Source: Odontocerum albicorne (taxonomy: Eukaryota > Arthropoda > Insecta > Trichoptera > Odontoceridae). Taken from it: a DNA stretch of 64,000 nucleotides. The stretch covers positions 24,336,986 through 24,400,985 of the forward strand of contig OX463848.1 in NCBI GenBank assembly GCA_949825065.1, read 5' to 3'. Made by a program: the position numbers and the translations under genes. Under the pieces are notes generated by a model, which was given only the letters and a program-made list of their open reading frames with translations, had not been told where the DNA came from and did not search any database. Positions 44,420-54,664 of the stretch are shown here, in pieces. Numbering within the stretch: position 1 is the first letter of the stretch; the number at the start of each line of letters is the position of its first letter.

Positions 44420-44850
44420 TCGGTCTAACCACTTCTGACTTGTATATTCGCTTAGTCATTATTTCATCATTCATTCTCTCCACATGTCCAAATCATTTTA
44501 AAGCTCCTCTTTTCATCTTACTTAAAACATCCATTTTAATCATGTACTAATTTCTGATGTCTTCATTTCGTCTTCTTTTAAACATTAACACTCTACAACT
44601 TGTCCTTAGTGCACGCATTTTCACAGCATTAATCTACTCTTATCATTCTTATGCCATATCCAAGTTTTACTTCCGTACATAAAAGTGGGCATCAATATAT
44701 TATTATGTATTGTAATTTTTGCTACTGTTGTTGATATTTCACGATTGTTGTATATAACATTAAGCGCTCCGTTTACCTTGTTTCCTGTTGCTACCCTTCT
44801 TGCAATGTATTTTTCAACTCGCTCATTACACGTTAACGTATTGCCCAAAT
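44420..44850 (-). mobile_element. RTE-like LINE 3' half, reverse orientation
   Basis: The minus strand reads GNTLTCNERVEKYIARRVAT, then GNKVNGALNVIYNN and MPTFMYGSKTWIWHKNDKSR. After frameshifts LKWFGHVERMNDEIMTKRIY follows. These are the consecutive blocks after the RT palm in insect RTE-like LINEs and make this the best-preserved copy here. It lacks the endonuclease and RT core. Confidence 0.82.
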
Positions 44851-44926
44851 TAGAATATTTATTAGTAAATTACTGTGTTTTTCTATTCATTACATTAATC
44901 CCCCACGAAACGTATTTATACCTCAT

Positions 44927-45124
44927 AATTTGTTTTATCAAACACTGTTTATTCAACTTTTTGTAACGGTATAACCCTACCGGTTTTAAGGTGCACATTT
45001 CATCATCAGGCGAACATAAACAAGTCTTGTTTGTGCTCCCTGATGATGAGGTGAAAGTCTTGTAACCGGTAGGGTTATACCGTTACAAAAAGTGGAATAA
45101 ACAGTGTTTGATAAAACAAATTAC
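44927..45124. repeat. Inverted duplication (fold-back) with about 85-bp arms
   Basis: The left arm begins AATTTGTTTTATCAAACACT and reaches CATCATCAGG; the right arm begins CCTGATGATGAGGTGAAAGT and ends TTTGATAAAACAAATT. They are reverse complements over about 85 bases with the divergent block in the middle, separated by about 29 bases. Each arm holds AACGGTATAACCCTACCGGT, itself a small hairpin. The monomer at 27.4 kb is the same family. Confidence 0.85.
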
Positions 45125-45129
45125 AATGT

Positions 45130-46095
45130 CTTTAAACCTCCACAGTGTTAAAGCCTTAACTATAAACAATGTTTATACTAGTCCTATATCGAGACTCACT
45201 TCAGGCGGAATGAACTCATTTTTGTTACGATAGCAATAATTAAGTCCAACTTGTGTCACGTTTCATCGGAAGTTTGTGATCTGTTGACCCCAATATTTTT
45301 TTTGATAAGGTTTTGAATATTTTGTTTATGGTTTAGAGATACATCAAGCCATAGACAAAAATAATACAGTGATCTATAATCACGGAATGCAAAAATAGAC
45401 AAACCATTAAAAATGTCCAATGGCCCAATAGACAACACACACATTCGTGACATATAACACCAGCTGGACCTAAGCATTGTTCTTGTAACAAATCGGAATG
45501 ATTCCGACTGAAAAGGGCCTCGAGATAGAGCCTCGAGAGGAGGTAAAACACGTGTCACGGGAAATAAAGCAATAAGTGGAAGAAGGAAGTAATGTACTAT
45601 TGAATATTATAATACAAAGTATTTAAGTCTTTTTACTTCATCAATTTATCATCATCACCACCGCCGTGTACGTGTTTATCATACATGATGGTGATGATGT
45701 CATTGGGAGTATGTGTTTATCTGCGAATAAAGTTCAGGGATTTGTAATGAGAGTCTCGAGGGTATTTTGTGGTAGCGCTGTTATTTATTTTACTGGTGCG
45801 CAATATATTGGAGTGCGGCTCAATCACATGGAACCAGAGAGGAATCTAAAACTTCTTGTTAGTTGAAGTTCAAAAGATATTTCTGCGACGGCAGTATTTT
45901 GATATTTTCAGTTTCTCTGTAATTTCTCGTATAGTAAAACGCTGGTTATTCTTTATCAAAACCTTCGTTTGGTTGTCATAAGTGGTAATTACCCTTACAG
46001 AGCGGACACCATCTTCGAGTGTCATGTCAGCATTACGGTTTTTTTTTTATACAAAAATTAACACACACGATTACTAACTTCATCGTCGTCATACA
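45130..46095. other. Unassigned stretch
   Basis: Antisense short frames over 45256-45558 overlap each other and match nothing I know. CTCAATCACATGGAACCAGA near 45820 resembles 12687-12710, so part is an old dispersed repeat. The stretch ends at the TA of the Tigger element. Confidence 0.3.
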
Positions 46096-47269
46096 CAGTA
46101 CACCTGGGCCTCGTATAACACGGTCATATGGTTCCACAAAAACAGGTTTAAAGTAAGTTCATACAAAAATAATCTTTGCGTTCCAAAAAATATCGAAGTT
46201 TGTTAATATCCTTTATTTTTTTATTAAACAATCGAAAAAATATACATTTACATATTTATTGAAAAAACTTTAATAACATACATATAATAGACCATTCATT
46301 CATCATCGGTATCACTAACAAATCTACTTATTCGACTCTTTTTCGAGATCGGTTGTGAGTTTTCATCATCGGAGGACTCAGGAGTATTTTTGGATTTAGC
46401 CTTTAAAAAATCTGTAATAAACGATTGTCTCCCTTTAGCGTATAAATCTTTACGTATTTCGCGATAGGGGCCAAAATATTTTGTAATTCCCTCTTGAGTT
46501 TCAACCTTCTTTCCATTATGGGATCATTTTCTATAAAAAAATATTCTAATTTATCAGACAAAGTCATTTATTGTTTTTAATGTGAAACATGCGGCTACTT
46601 CGCTGCAACTGCTTTCTGAGTCATTAATTATGGTAGGTTCATTCAACATTTCGACTAATTCTTCTTCGTTCAATGTACGATCCTCCAATATTTCTTCGAT
46701 ATCTTGAATATCGAAATCATCAAATCCTTCTCCACCAATACCACGACAAATGTTAATTGTTTTTTGGTATTCATCTTCTATTGGTGGTAAAAAATTTTCT
46801 CCAGGGACTACTTCTGCCACTGCTTTTTCCAGCAAGCATTTAAAGTGGATTGTTCTATTTCTTTAACGGATGCAGAGACCATATCGACACAATTTCGAAT
46901 AGAATTTTTTTCCAAGCTTATATAACTGTTAAATTCTCATCTTGATCGATATCATCTAATATTTTTTCAAATGTTCGACGAATTATTCCTTGGTCCAAGG
47001 GTTGTATTATATGATAGACGTAGTGTTTGGTGATAAAAATAATATTTCAACATTAGGATGTTTTAAATCGAACGGATGTCCTGCTGCATCGTCCAGCATC
47101 AATAATATTTTTAAATCAAGATTCTTTTTCCTCATATAAGTTTCTGCATCAGGTATAAAACATTTGTGAAACCAATCTTTAAAAATATTAACTGTGGTCC
47201 AAGCCTTTTTATTTGCTCTCCAATACACAGACCAATTCTTTTTGTCATATCTTTTCAGTGCTTGGGGGT

Positions 47270-47520
47270 TTAACCCTGAGAGCGCTACGAGAAAAAAATA
47301 TATTTGTCTATCTTGTGCTGAGATATATTTACGATTCGGACGTACGTGATAAATATTTATTTTAAACAACAAAAAAACAAAAAAAACAAATATTTTTACA
47401 ACATAAATATATTTTAGAATATGTACCCTTGTATTCTAAATGAATGATATGCATTTAGAATACAAGGGTAGAACAAATTTCTTCCACTGCTATAGCAGTG
47501 CGCCGATCTCTCAGGGTTAA
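47270..47520. mobile_element. TTAA MITE nested in the Tigger transposase
   Basis: It begins TTAACCCTGAGAGCGC and ends, in reverse complement, TTAACCCTGAGAGATCGGCG, with TTAA at 47270-47273 and 47517-47520. Removing the element and one TTAA rejoins the transposase codons on each side without a shift (RSL then NPQ), which confirms it as a clean insertion. It holds a perfect 19-bp-arm hairpin. Confidence 0.92.
47424..47470. repeat. Perfect 19-bp-arm hairpin in the nested MITE
   Basis: TACCCTTGTATTCTAAATG and its exact reverse complement are separated by nine bases (AATGATATG). This off-centre hairpin lies within the 251-bp MITE and is not part of its TIRs. Confidence 0.92.
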
Positions 47521-48339
47521 AGACCGATTAATAAGGAAAGGCTTCATTATGAAATCTCCGGAAAAATTAGAACATAAGAGTAAAGATATTCTTTCTTTCG
47601 CCACACTGAATCCCTTCGCATGTTTTTCGCTTTTTGATATGTAGGTTCGGTGGGGCATCTTTTCCCAGTACAATCCTGTTTCATCCGCATAAAATATCTG
47701 GTCTGGTGTGTAGCCCTTATTTTTTATAATTTTGGCGAATACTGAAGTAAATTTTTTGGCAGATTCTGTGTCAGCCGACGCAATTTCTCCTCGAATTTTT
47801 ATATTATGTAGTGAGAATCGCTTCTTAAAATTTTCAAACCATCCTCTACTAGCAGCAAAATCGTGAGATGGTCGTTGATCTTCAGATGACGATTGTTGTT
47901 CTTTATAAATTATCATAAATTTTTAGTGCTCTCTTTTGAATAATGTTTCTGTCTATAGGTATGTTTTTGTCACTGCAGTCTTCTATCCATATCATAAGAG
48001 TCCTTTCCATCTTTTCTATTATTACTGAGCGTGTACGCGCAGTATTTTTCTTACTGATAGACGATCCTACCAAAGCTGTGGATCTAACCTTGTTTTCATT
48101 TTTTGTATCGTCCTAATTGTTGCTTTATTTAAATTCAAAGTTTTAGGCACCTCAGGTCGCGCCATGACTAATCCTGGCGCGATTTATGGGTGTACCAAAT
48201 CAAACATGTCAATTAATTTTTAAATCTTTTTTGAAACCGTGTTATATAAAGCGTGTTTTACAAAAATATGCCACAATTCATCAACCGTGTTATATCAAAA
48301 AAGGTTGTATAAACCCGTGTTATACGATGCCCAAGTGTA

Positions 48340-49680
48340 TATACATATATTTTTTGGTTTGTATCGCATTTGTTTTCCTTTGGGGTAGTAGAAAAGCATC
48401 AAGTATTGAAAAAATAATTAAATTTGTCCAATCTTCAAAATAGCGGCAAATAAACACTTAATAAATTTGGGTAAACAATGTCCGAAAAAATGAACGAAAC
48501 TAAAAACTTTCATAATAATAAAATATTCAGCACTTTAAAATGAAGTAAATAATGAAAATCGAGTTCTAACGACACATATCCGAGAAATAAGAAATTTCTT
48601 TTCGGACACCATATTATATTATAATATATTAGTAGAATTTAGCATTTATTGTACGAGTGTTGACGTGTTTACCTATATTTGTATACGTACGCTGTTAATT
48701 TTCTTTTATATCATTCTTCCTTTACATTTATTTTTTAATGTAATTATTATATTTTTTTTTGTATTCTATTTTTTAGAATGTAAGAGGCATGCCCTGTTGG
48801 TTTTTGTTTTAATTAAAGTTATAAGGCACATTTTACCGTTTATTCATAAATAAATAATTAAGAAATTTTATTTGCAACATCTTACCTAGCAAAATTTTAC
48901 TCTGAAAATAACAATACCGCATTCCTATACCAATTTATGGCAATCAGATATACGAGTTGACAAAAATCTAGCTATAAAGAAAACAATGGGATATAAATGA
49001 AAAGTCTCACATGTGTTATAAAGATAAACATTACTTATTGCTATGACCTATAACAATTATTATCAGTTAAGTGTGTCATTAATTCTGTCAGATTATAGAA
49101 GATGCTATCTCTTGAAAAACAATTGAATATTTAATTCTTTTTATTTTACACAAGAATTTCAGTATTTCTGACACGTCATTGAGATAATAAAGTTATATAT
49201 TAGTCAGCGTCAAACAATTTATCTTTTTATCATAAATAAAAACTATTTCTCCTTTAAGGTCGATTCACTCGAGATAAAATTATTAAATTTTAGATATTTT
49301 GTTTATAAGTGGATTAAATGGACGTGATTTATAACCGTCATGCTAAAAGCAAACCAGGTTAGCTCAGTTTAAGCGGCCTTTAAATGCTTTTGAAGTTTTA
49401 TTTTGTAAATTTAAATAACTGCCATTGAAAATGTATATTTTTAAATAAATATTTTGTAAATAAATTAACAATTTTTATAAAAGCAGAACAATACTAAACC
49501 AAAGAATTAATACAATGCCTTACGATGGGTTTTAATAAAACAAGTTTCTATAGGGTGATACTTAAACTTAACCTAAAAATAAAAAAAAAATGCTTCCTAC
49601 ACTAAAACATAAAAAAATAATATAGTATTTGAGAGAAAATAAAAATTTATTTTTATTATTGCATAACGTAAAAAGTCAGA
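48340..49680. other. AT-rich stretch without recognisable features
   Basis: Short frames at 48186-48443 and 48665-48853 are low-complexity; the first spans the Tigger terminus. I see no exon, SINE or bounded element. Confidence 0.4.
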
Positions 49681-49684
49681 GAAA

Positions 49685-49815
49685 TCGTAGGAGTTGTATG
49701 AGAAGGGGTATGAATGTGGAAGAGGCGAAATATGTGTGTCGAGATAGGAAAGTCTGGTGCGTTGTCTTCTCTGCCTAGTTCGACAGGAAATGTCATGATG
49801 GTATGTACTCGTATG
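49685..49815 (+). mobile_element. RTE-like LINE extreme 3' end
   Basis: AGAAATCGTAGGAGTTGTAT, GAATGTGGAAGAGGCGAAAT, CGAGATAGGAAAGTCTGGTG and ATGTCATGATGGTATGTACT correspond to the last 130 bases of the copies at 1.2 and 24.35 kb. Confidence 0.7.
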
Positions 49816-49839
49816 TATGTTTTATTTATTTAACACTTT

Positions 49840-49885
49840 CATGCAAATGCGATTGGCAGATTTATTGCTTTAAAGCGATTTCTTC
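49840..49885 (-). mobile_element. SINE family A tail fragment (probable)
   Basis: In reverse complement GGAAGAAATCGCTTTAAAGC then AATAAATCTGCCAATCGCAT resembles the family tail (GGAAGAGATTGCC...AATAAGCCCGCCAGATTG). It is short and diverged. Confidence 0.4.
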
Positions 49886-49972
49886 CAAGAAGTTTTTCTT
49901 TCATGATTTTAATTGCTATGCATGACCGTGCCTTAAATTTTGTGTAGTACAGCCGAACAGGGGTTAAAACAA

Positions 49973-50056
49973 ACACTCTCGAAGCATGTTAATAAAACCA
50001 ACACTCTCGAACCATGTTAATAAAACAAATACTCTGGAAGCATGTTAATAAAAAGT
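49973..50056 (+). repeat. Three tandem copies of a 28-bp unit
   Basis: ACACTCTCGAAGCATGTTAA followed by TAAAACCA starts at 49973, 50001 and 50029 with one to three differences per copy. Confidence 0.9.
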
Positions 50057-50234
50057 ATTGTATATTTTATATAAAAGGATTAAAAAAAAGCCAATCTTGA
50101 GGTTTATTTAATCTTTCTTGACGTTGAAAGATATCATTGAATTTGGATCATTTTGTATCCTGTTCCAGATTTCCGAACCATTTTCAAAGTTCAGGTTGTA
50201 AAGTATAATATTACTCTCTCGTTGTATAAAACAC

Positions 50235-50415
50235 ATTCTGGCGGGCATATTGCCATAAAAAAATATCTCCCAACTAACCACAAAATTGTTCGAGGTCTTA
50301 AGTGAAAACCAGATTGGAACTATTTTAAAAAAATGAGTTCCAACGGAAATCGAACACAGAATCCCCGAATCAGAAGACAGGCATCTTATCAACTAGTTCA
50401 CGAAGGTCGCCAAGT
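50235..50415 (-). mobile_element. SINE family A, reverse orientation
   Basis: On the minus strand: CCTTCGTGAACTAGTTGATA (A box), GGGGATTCTGTGTTCGATTT (B box), CCAATCTGGTTTTCACTTAA (linker) and TGGTTAGTTGGGAGATATTT (tail). It is nearly complete. The antisense open frame at 50333-50551 is a shadow of it. Confidence 0.78.
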
Positions 50416-50584
50416 TGCTAAAGGGAGTTATTTAATTTATAATTACGTAAAATCTCTAGTAATATACGCAATTTTTCCGTCGAGTATTTTAATAATCCAT
50501 TTTCAATACAATATAAAATTAAAAAAAATAGGTTTATATGAAAGCGATTGAAAAACGCTTTGACACAGTATATTTATTTCGCAT

Positions 50585-50650
50585 TTATTGAGAAACAATC
50601 TGGGAGGCTTACTGCCAGATGGTAATCTCTTTCAACCTACCAGATAAAAG
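50585..50650 (-). mobile_element. SINE family A tail fragment
   Basis: In reverse complement, CTGGTAGGTTGAAAGAGATT then ACCATCTGGCAGTAAGCCTC and CCAGATTG is the family tail. No head is attached. Confidence 0.55.
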
Positions 50651-50659
50651 CAAAAAAAA

Positions 50660-51912
50660 AAAATTTGTTACATGATCGCAAAAAGTTATAATCGATGTAT
50701 TCTAAATTTACAAACAATAAAGGATGGCGTTAAAAAGCAATAAAAGAAGACGTAAAAAAATATTAAAGTACTACGTAAAAAACAATAAAGGACGTCGTAA
50801 AAAAGAGCGATGAACTGGGAACTGGGAAAGAAAACTGAACAATAAAACAATCTTTGCTTGAGCGTGGCGTTAAGTCCGTGATTGGAAAGAATGAATATTA
50901 AATATTTTCGGTAAAATAAGAAAGGGCGACAGGACAGTTTAAGATATTATAAAATATAACAAGCGAACTTAGCGTCTAATATTCAGTCAATTAAGTGATA
51001 TAATGATAATACGTGACAGTTAATGATTTTTTTTCAATTCCTAACATTCAAATTTGTGTCAATTTCTAACATTCAGTGATATTTAATGAAAGTTCTAACA
51101 TTCAGTCAATATTAATCCTTAAAACGTCTTAATATATCAATAGATTATTCTTTGTGATCGAATATGAGTATCTGTCTTCTTATAAATGGAAAACATCTAC
51201 GAGTATGCGTGTTTATAGTGTGTAGACTGTTGCATTTCAGCAAGCATGCAGCCTGGACAGAACAAATCCAAAGTTCAAATGGTATGGGGATCAAAGTTTC
51301 AAAACGATCGACCGGTTTAATCTGCAGCAACCTTATGCTAGTTAAAAGTTTGTCCTGCTTATGGTGCATATACCTTGTTTGAAGCATAAGTTTAAATCAA
51401 GGTTCGATATTTTTTAAAGGATCTTAATTTAATCCAGTCAATCATTTCCGAAGGGATCTCTATTCAGCCTTGCATCTGTTCATCTTCGCATCGATTGGCT
51501 ACTCCGATCTAGTGACGTCAAATAATTGTTATACTGCATTCGAAATTTTCTGCAAAAGTACTGGCAACTTCTTCGGCTGGTTGCTTCAGACCTTAAGCCT
51601 TTTTATGAGTATATTTACAGCGATGTGAATCATTTTCCGTATTACGTGACATCGGACCTTAAGTCCGTTGTCGTTACTATTATTTTCACTCAGTTAAGTC
51701 GCCGCCGGAATATGAGTTTTCGCCATAAACTGACATCGCGTCAGAGGCTTAACTATGTTTTTGGCGCCTTATAAATTTGTTGCTTTTTAGATTATGAATA
51801 GTAAAACACTATTTATATAATATACATTATGTGTGTATAATTTTTTCTTCTTCACTTGTCCTAAGTAGAATTCGTTTGTATGAATTTAAATATTTGTCGT
51901 TTAATACTTGAA
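50660..51912. other. Unassigned stretch with a small degenerate repeat
   Basis: CAATAAAGGA and ...CGTAAAAAA blocks recur four times between 50718 and 50805 at irregular 25-35 base steps. From 51420 to 51775 the DNA is less AT-rich (TTCGGCTGGTTGCTTCAGAC, AAGTCGCCGCCGGAATATGA) with a weak open frame; I recognise no product. Confidence 0.35.
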
Positions 51913-52917
51913 GTTCGGCACTCAAACGGTGGCGAGGAGGCCAACGGTGTCATCGTATTATCGGCATTCCTGGCGACTGCCCAAATAGTTCGGCACTCAC
52001 AGGGGGCCGAGAACGCCTACGGTGTCATCGTATTATCGGCATCTCTGGCAACTGCCCAAATAGTTCGGCACTCAAACGGTGCCGAGGACGCCAACGGTGT
52101 CATCGTATTATCGGCATCCCTGGCGACTGCCCAAATAGTTCGGCACTCACAGGCTGCCGAGAACGCCAACGGTGTCATCGTATTATCGGCATCCCTGGCA
52201 ACTGCCCAAATAGTTCGGCACTCAATCGGTGCCGAGGACGCCAACGGTGTCATCGTAATATCGGCATCCCTGGTGACTGCCCAAATAGTTCGGCACTCAC
52301 AGGGTGCCGAGAACGCCAACGGTGTCATCGTATTATCGGGATCCCTGGCAACTGCCCAAATAGTTCGGCACTCACAGGCTGCCGAGAACGCCAACGGTGT
52401 CATCGTATTATCGGCATCCCTGGCAACTGCCCAAATAGTTCGGCACTCAATCGGTGCCGAGGACGCCAACGGTGTCATCGTAATATCGGCATCCCTGGTG
52501 ACTGCCCAAATAGTTCGGCACTCACAGGGTGCCGAGAACGCCAACGGTGTCATCGTATTATCGGGATCCCTGGCAACTGCCCAAATAGTTCGGCACTCAA
52601 TCGGTGCCGAGGACGCCAACGGTGTCATCGTATTATCGGCATCCCTGGCGACTGCCCAAATAGTTCGGCACTCAAGCGGTACCGAGAACGCCAACGGTGT
52701 CATCGTATTATCGGCATCCCTGGCGACTGTCCAAATAGTTCGGCACTCACAGGGTGCCGAGAACACCAACGGTGTCATCGTATTATCGGCATCCCTGGCG
52801 ACTGCCCAAATAGTTCGGAACTCAAACGGTGCCGAGGACGCCAATGGTGTCATCGTATTATCGGCATCCCTGGCGACTGCCCAAATATCTAGCTACGCTA
52901 CTGCGTCGCGCTCATAA
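51880..52917 (+). other. Open frame of 345 codons across the 75-bp array
   Basis: From ATG 51880 to TAA at 52915-52917 the frame reads MNLNICRLILE, then 13 repeats of the form VRHSxGAExANGVIVLSASL-ATAQI (25 residues), then SSYATASRS. The opposite strand is open from 52853 to 52017 and another plus frame is open within the array. The 75-bp period is divisible by three, so any stop-free frame stays open; length is therefore weak evidence of coding. Most base differences between units change the amino acid (Asn/Gln/Ile/Ser, Asp/Asn, Ala/Gly, Ala/Val, Leu/Ile), which argues against protein-level constraint. No signal peptide, domain or splice site is evident. I favour non-coding satellite DNA. 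Confidence 0.3.
51913..52887 (+). repeat. GC-rich minisatellite: 13 uninterrupted copies of 75 bp
   Basis: GTTCGGCACTC starts at 51913 and every 75 bases after it, ending at 52887, with no insertion or deletion. Units contain CCAACGGTGTCATCGTATTA, TCGGCATCCCTGG and CGACTGCCCAAATA. Most carry CGGCAC...GTGCCG, a 6-bp inverted repeat. Two main unit types (CAAACGGTGCCGAGGAC and CACAGGGTGCCGAGAAC) roughly alternate, and units 4-6 recur as units 7-9. The GC content is far above the flanks. Confidence 0.97.
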
Positions 52918-52959
52918 TAAAAAAAGCAGATTTTGAGCTTCGATTTGATGGGGACTTAT

Positions 52960-53045
52960 TTGGTCCCCCAAAACAGCGTGGGTGGTAGTGGGATCGAACT
53001 GTCGTTATAGAACTATCGAACTGAATACCTTAAACCAGTCCTAAA
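52960..53045 (-). mobile_element. SINE family A head fragment (probable)
   Basis: In reverse complement: GGACTGGTTTAAGGTATTCA, then ACAGTTCGATCCCACTACCA, in tRNA-like spacing. No linker or tail follows. It lies about 70 bases after the minisatellite. Confidence 0.4.
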
Positions 53046-53337
53046 AGCACATTTTAGACATGATGCTATATTCTATACATTTTAAAATTTTGACAGATTC
53101 AACACTTAAATTCAGATTTAAAATTTTGACAGATTCTTGGATTGCCTGAAAATTAGGATATTATTTTGAGTGAGTAGATAATATGTATTTATTAATGTAC
53201 TAATAATAGCCTTTATTGTGGGGGCAGTGACACCTTTGTTTTACTCGCATTTGTGAGAGGATCTTTATGTTATAACCTTCCAAATGCTTGAAAACTTTGT
53301 TATTTTGCCTGTTTTCTTTGCCTTCGGGTGATTTATT

Positions 53338-53425
53338 AATGTGTGTGTGGTCTAAATGGTAAGAGGTATGTCTTCAACTCTGGAGTTTGGGGTTTGGTTT
53401 CATACATATGATAACAAAGTACGAG
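53338..53425 (+). mobile_element. SINE family A head fragment (probable)
   Basis: GTGTGTGTGGTCTAAATGGT then AAGAGGTATGTCTTCAACTC resembles the A-box half; the B-box half (GTTTGGGGTTTGGTTTCATA) is degraded. Confidence 0.4.
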
Positions 53426-53884
53426 TTACACACCTACCCTTATTTTTTAATCCGAAGGCTTGATTAATCGAGTTGAAGACAATGTTGTTTCTCTCTGCCT
53501 TCTTCTTCATATTCTTATAACCAATTCGGGCATGTTAAGAGGAAAGAACGAAATAGAATTGGTCTCCTGAAGAGCGTTCAAATATTGTTTTTATTAGTGG
53601 CTCACCTATAATTGTTTTTTTTTTACGCAAAATTGCAGATATTAAGCTCATTTTATTTGAGTTTCTTTACTTTATCGACTCATTGGAATTCCTGTTGTTA
53701 ATTTTGTTCAATTTAATAAAGAGGATTAAATCTTATTTTGGGAAAGCCAATGACGTTGTTTTTTTTTATCGACTGTTGATGATATTAATAATACTATTCC
53801 AGCTTTTCATATATAATATAAGTAAATGTGCTGGGAAAATGGAAACAAAATAAACCCTTCTTCATTAATTTATTTAAATGATAC

Positions 53885-54180
53885 CCTTCAACTTATCTGA
53901 AATGGTGATGCGGATATATGTAAGATCATGGCCGGGAGATAATATTGAATCTTCGGGTTGAGAGCCGCTGGAGTAGATATATAACTTACAGCTAGCCATC
54001 TAAATAAATAAAATATATAAATAATAAGTGTGTTAATAGTAATGCAGCATTTGAAAATATATTTTGAAATTACACTTTTTGACAACTTATCTATCTGAGA
54101 GAGGTAAGTTGTCCAACTCTCATAGTATCCTCCCATTGTAGATACACTCCTACCAATAGGAGGGCAAGTTTAGTCGCGAG
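53885..54180. repeat. Dispersed repeat family C, copy 1
   Basis: CCCTTCAACTTATCTGAAAT then GGTGATGCGGATATATGTAA aligns with the copies at 54.36 and 61.09 kb. The family is unclassified. Confidence 0.45.
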
Positions 54181-54354
54181 GACGTCAGGCGTTTTTATTT
54201 TGCCCACACCTATGTAAATTGTGTTCTAACATGCTGGGCATAATATCGTACGAGAAAAGGTAACGGCACTTGTATACATTTCGCGTTAGTGAATATTGTG
54301 ACAAGATTTACTCTTAAAACAAAGATTCTTCTTCTTGTGTATGGTACTTGTGTT

Positions 54355-54575
54355 GCTTGCCCTTCAAACTTTTCGAATTGGTGATTCAGACATATTAAAG
54401 AGTGTACCTGTGATGCAATATTATCTTCGGCCTCAGTAATCGAGCCTTCCATTGGAGTAAGCACAAAAGTCATTGTTCGTTATTGAACGTCTTGGAAACA
54501 CTACCGCATATGAAGAGGCAATAACACTCGCACACGTATGCGAATACTGTCACCAGATCTTGGTCTATAATGTGT
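54355..54575. repeat. Dispersed repeat family C, copy 2
   Basis: CCCTTCAAACTTTTCGAATT, GGTGATTCAGACATATTAAA, then GTCTTGGAAACACTACCGCA, AACACTCGCACACGTATGCG and TACTGTCACCAGATC follow the same order as 61090-61320. A LINE origin is possible. Antisense frames at 54210-54661 lie over it. Confidence 0.55.
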
Positions 54576-54664
54576 CTTAAGTATTTGTAAATAAACATCA
54601 ACAGTTTAATAGCCGAACAAGTTGTAATTCTGTCTCTTGAATCAGTAAATACACAATACAAAAA

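Larger units (their letters stand above)
46296..48165 (-). pseudogene. Tigger-type (CENP-B/DDE_1) transposase, frameshifted and split by a MITE
   Basis: From about 48165 the minus strand reads MARPEVPKTLNLNKATIRTI, then RTRSVIIEKMERTLMIWIED in other frames: the CENP-B-type HTH and its extension. Next come SRGWFENFKKRFSLHNIKIR and IFYADETGLYWEKMPHRTYI (first catalytic Asp), then FIMKPFLINRSL up to the MITE. Beyond it follow NPQALKRYDKKNWSVYWRAN, LKILLMLDDAAGHP (second Asp), FLSPNTTSII and, after a frameshift, QPLDQGIIRRTFEKI (third Asp). An acidic region (EDEYQKTINICRGIGGEGFD) precedes RLKLKRELQNILAPIAKYVK and the C-terminus RQSFITDFLKAKSKNTPESS...VSDTDDE, stop at 46296-46298. All three catalytic Asp are readable. 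Frameshifts, stops and the insertion make it inactive. Confidence 0.88.
46101..48337 (-). mobile_element. Tigger/pogo element, 2,237 bp, with TIRs, TA duplication and nested MITE
   Basis: The ends CACCTGGGCCTCGTATAACA and, in reverse complement, CACTTGGGCATCGTATAACA match at 18 of 20 bases and continue CGG. TA flanks both sides (46099-46100, 48338-48339). The motif CGTGTTATA recurs three times near the right end (48239, 48285, 48316) and once in the left TIR. A transposase remnant occupies most of the minus strand, and a 251-bp TTAA element interrupts it. Confidence 0.9.

Noticed and set aside
52017..52853. 278-codon minus-strand frame opposite the 75-bp array
   Set aside because: A stop-free frame in a repeat whose period is divisible by three stays open automatically; nothing else supports coding.
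51913..52887. CRISPR array
   Set aside because: Units are contiguous 75-bp copies with no unique spacers, in a eukaryotic context.
54210..54661. Antisense frames of 63 and 87 codons
   Set aside because: They lie over dispersed repeat family C and show no known domain.
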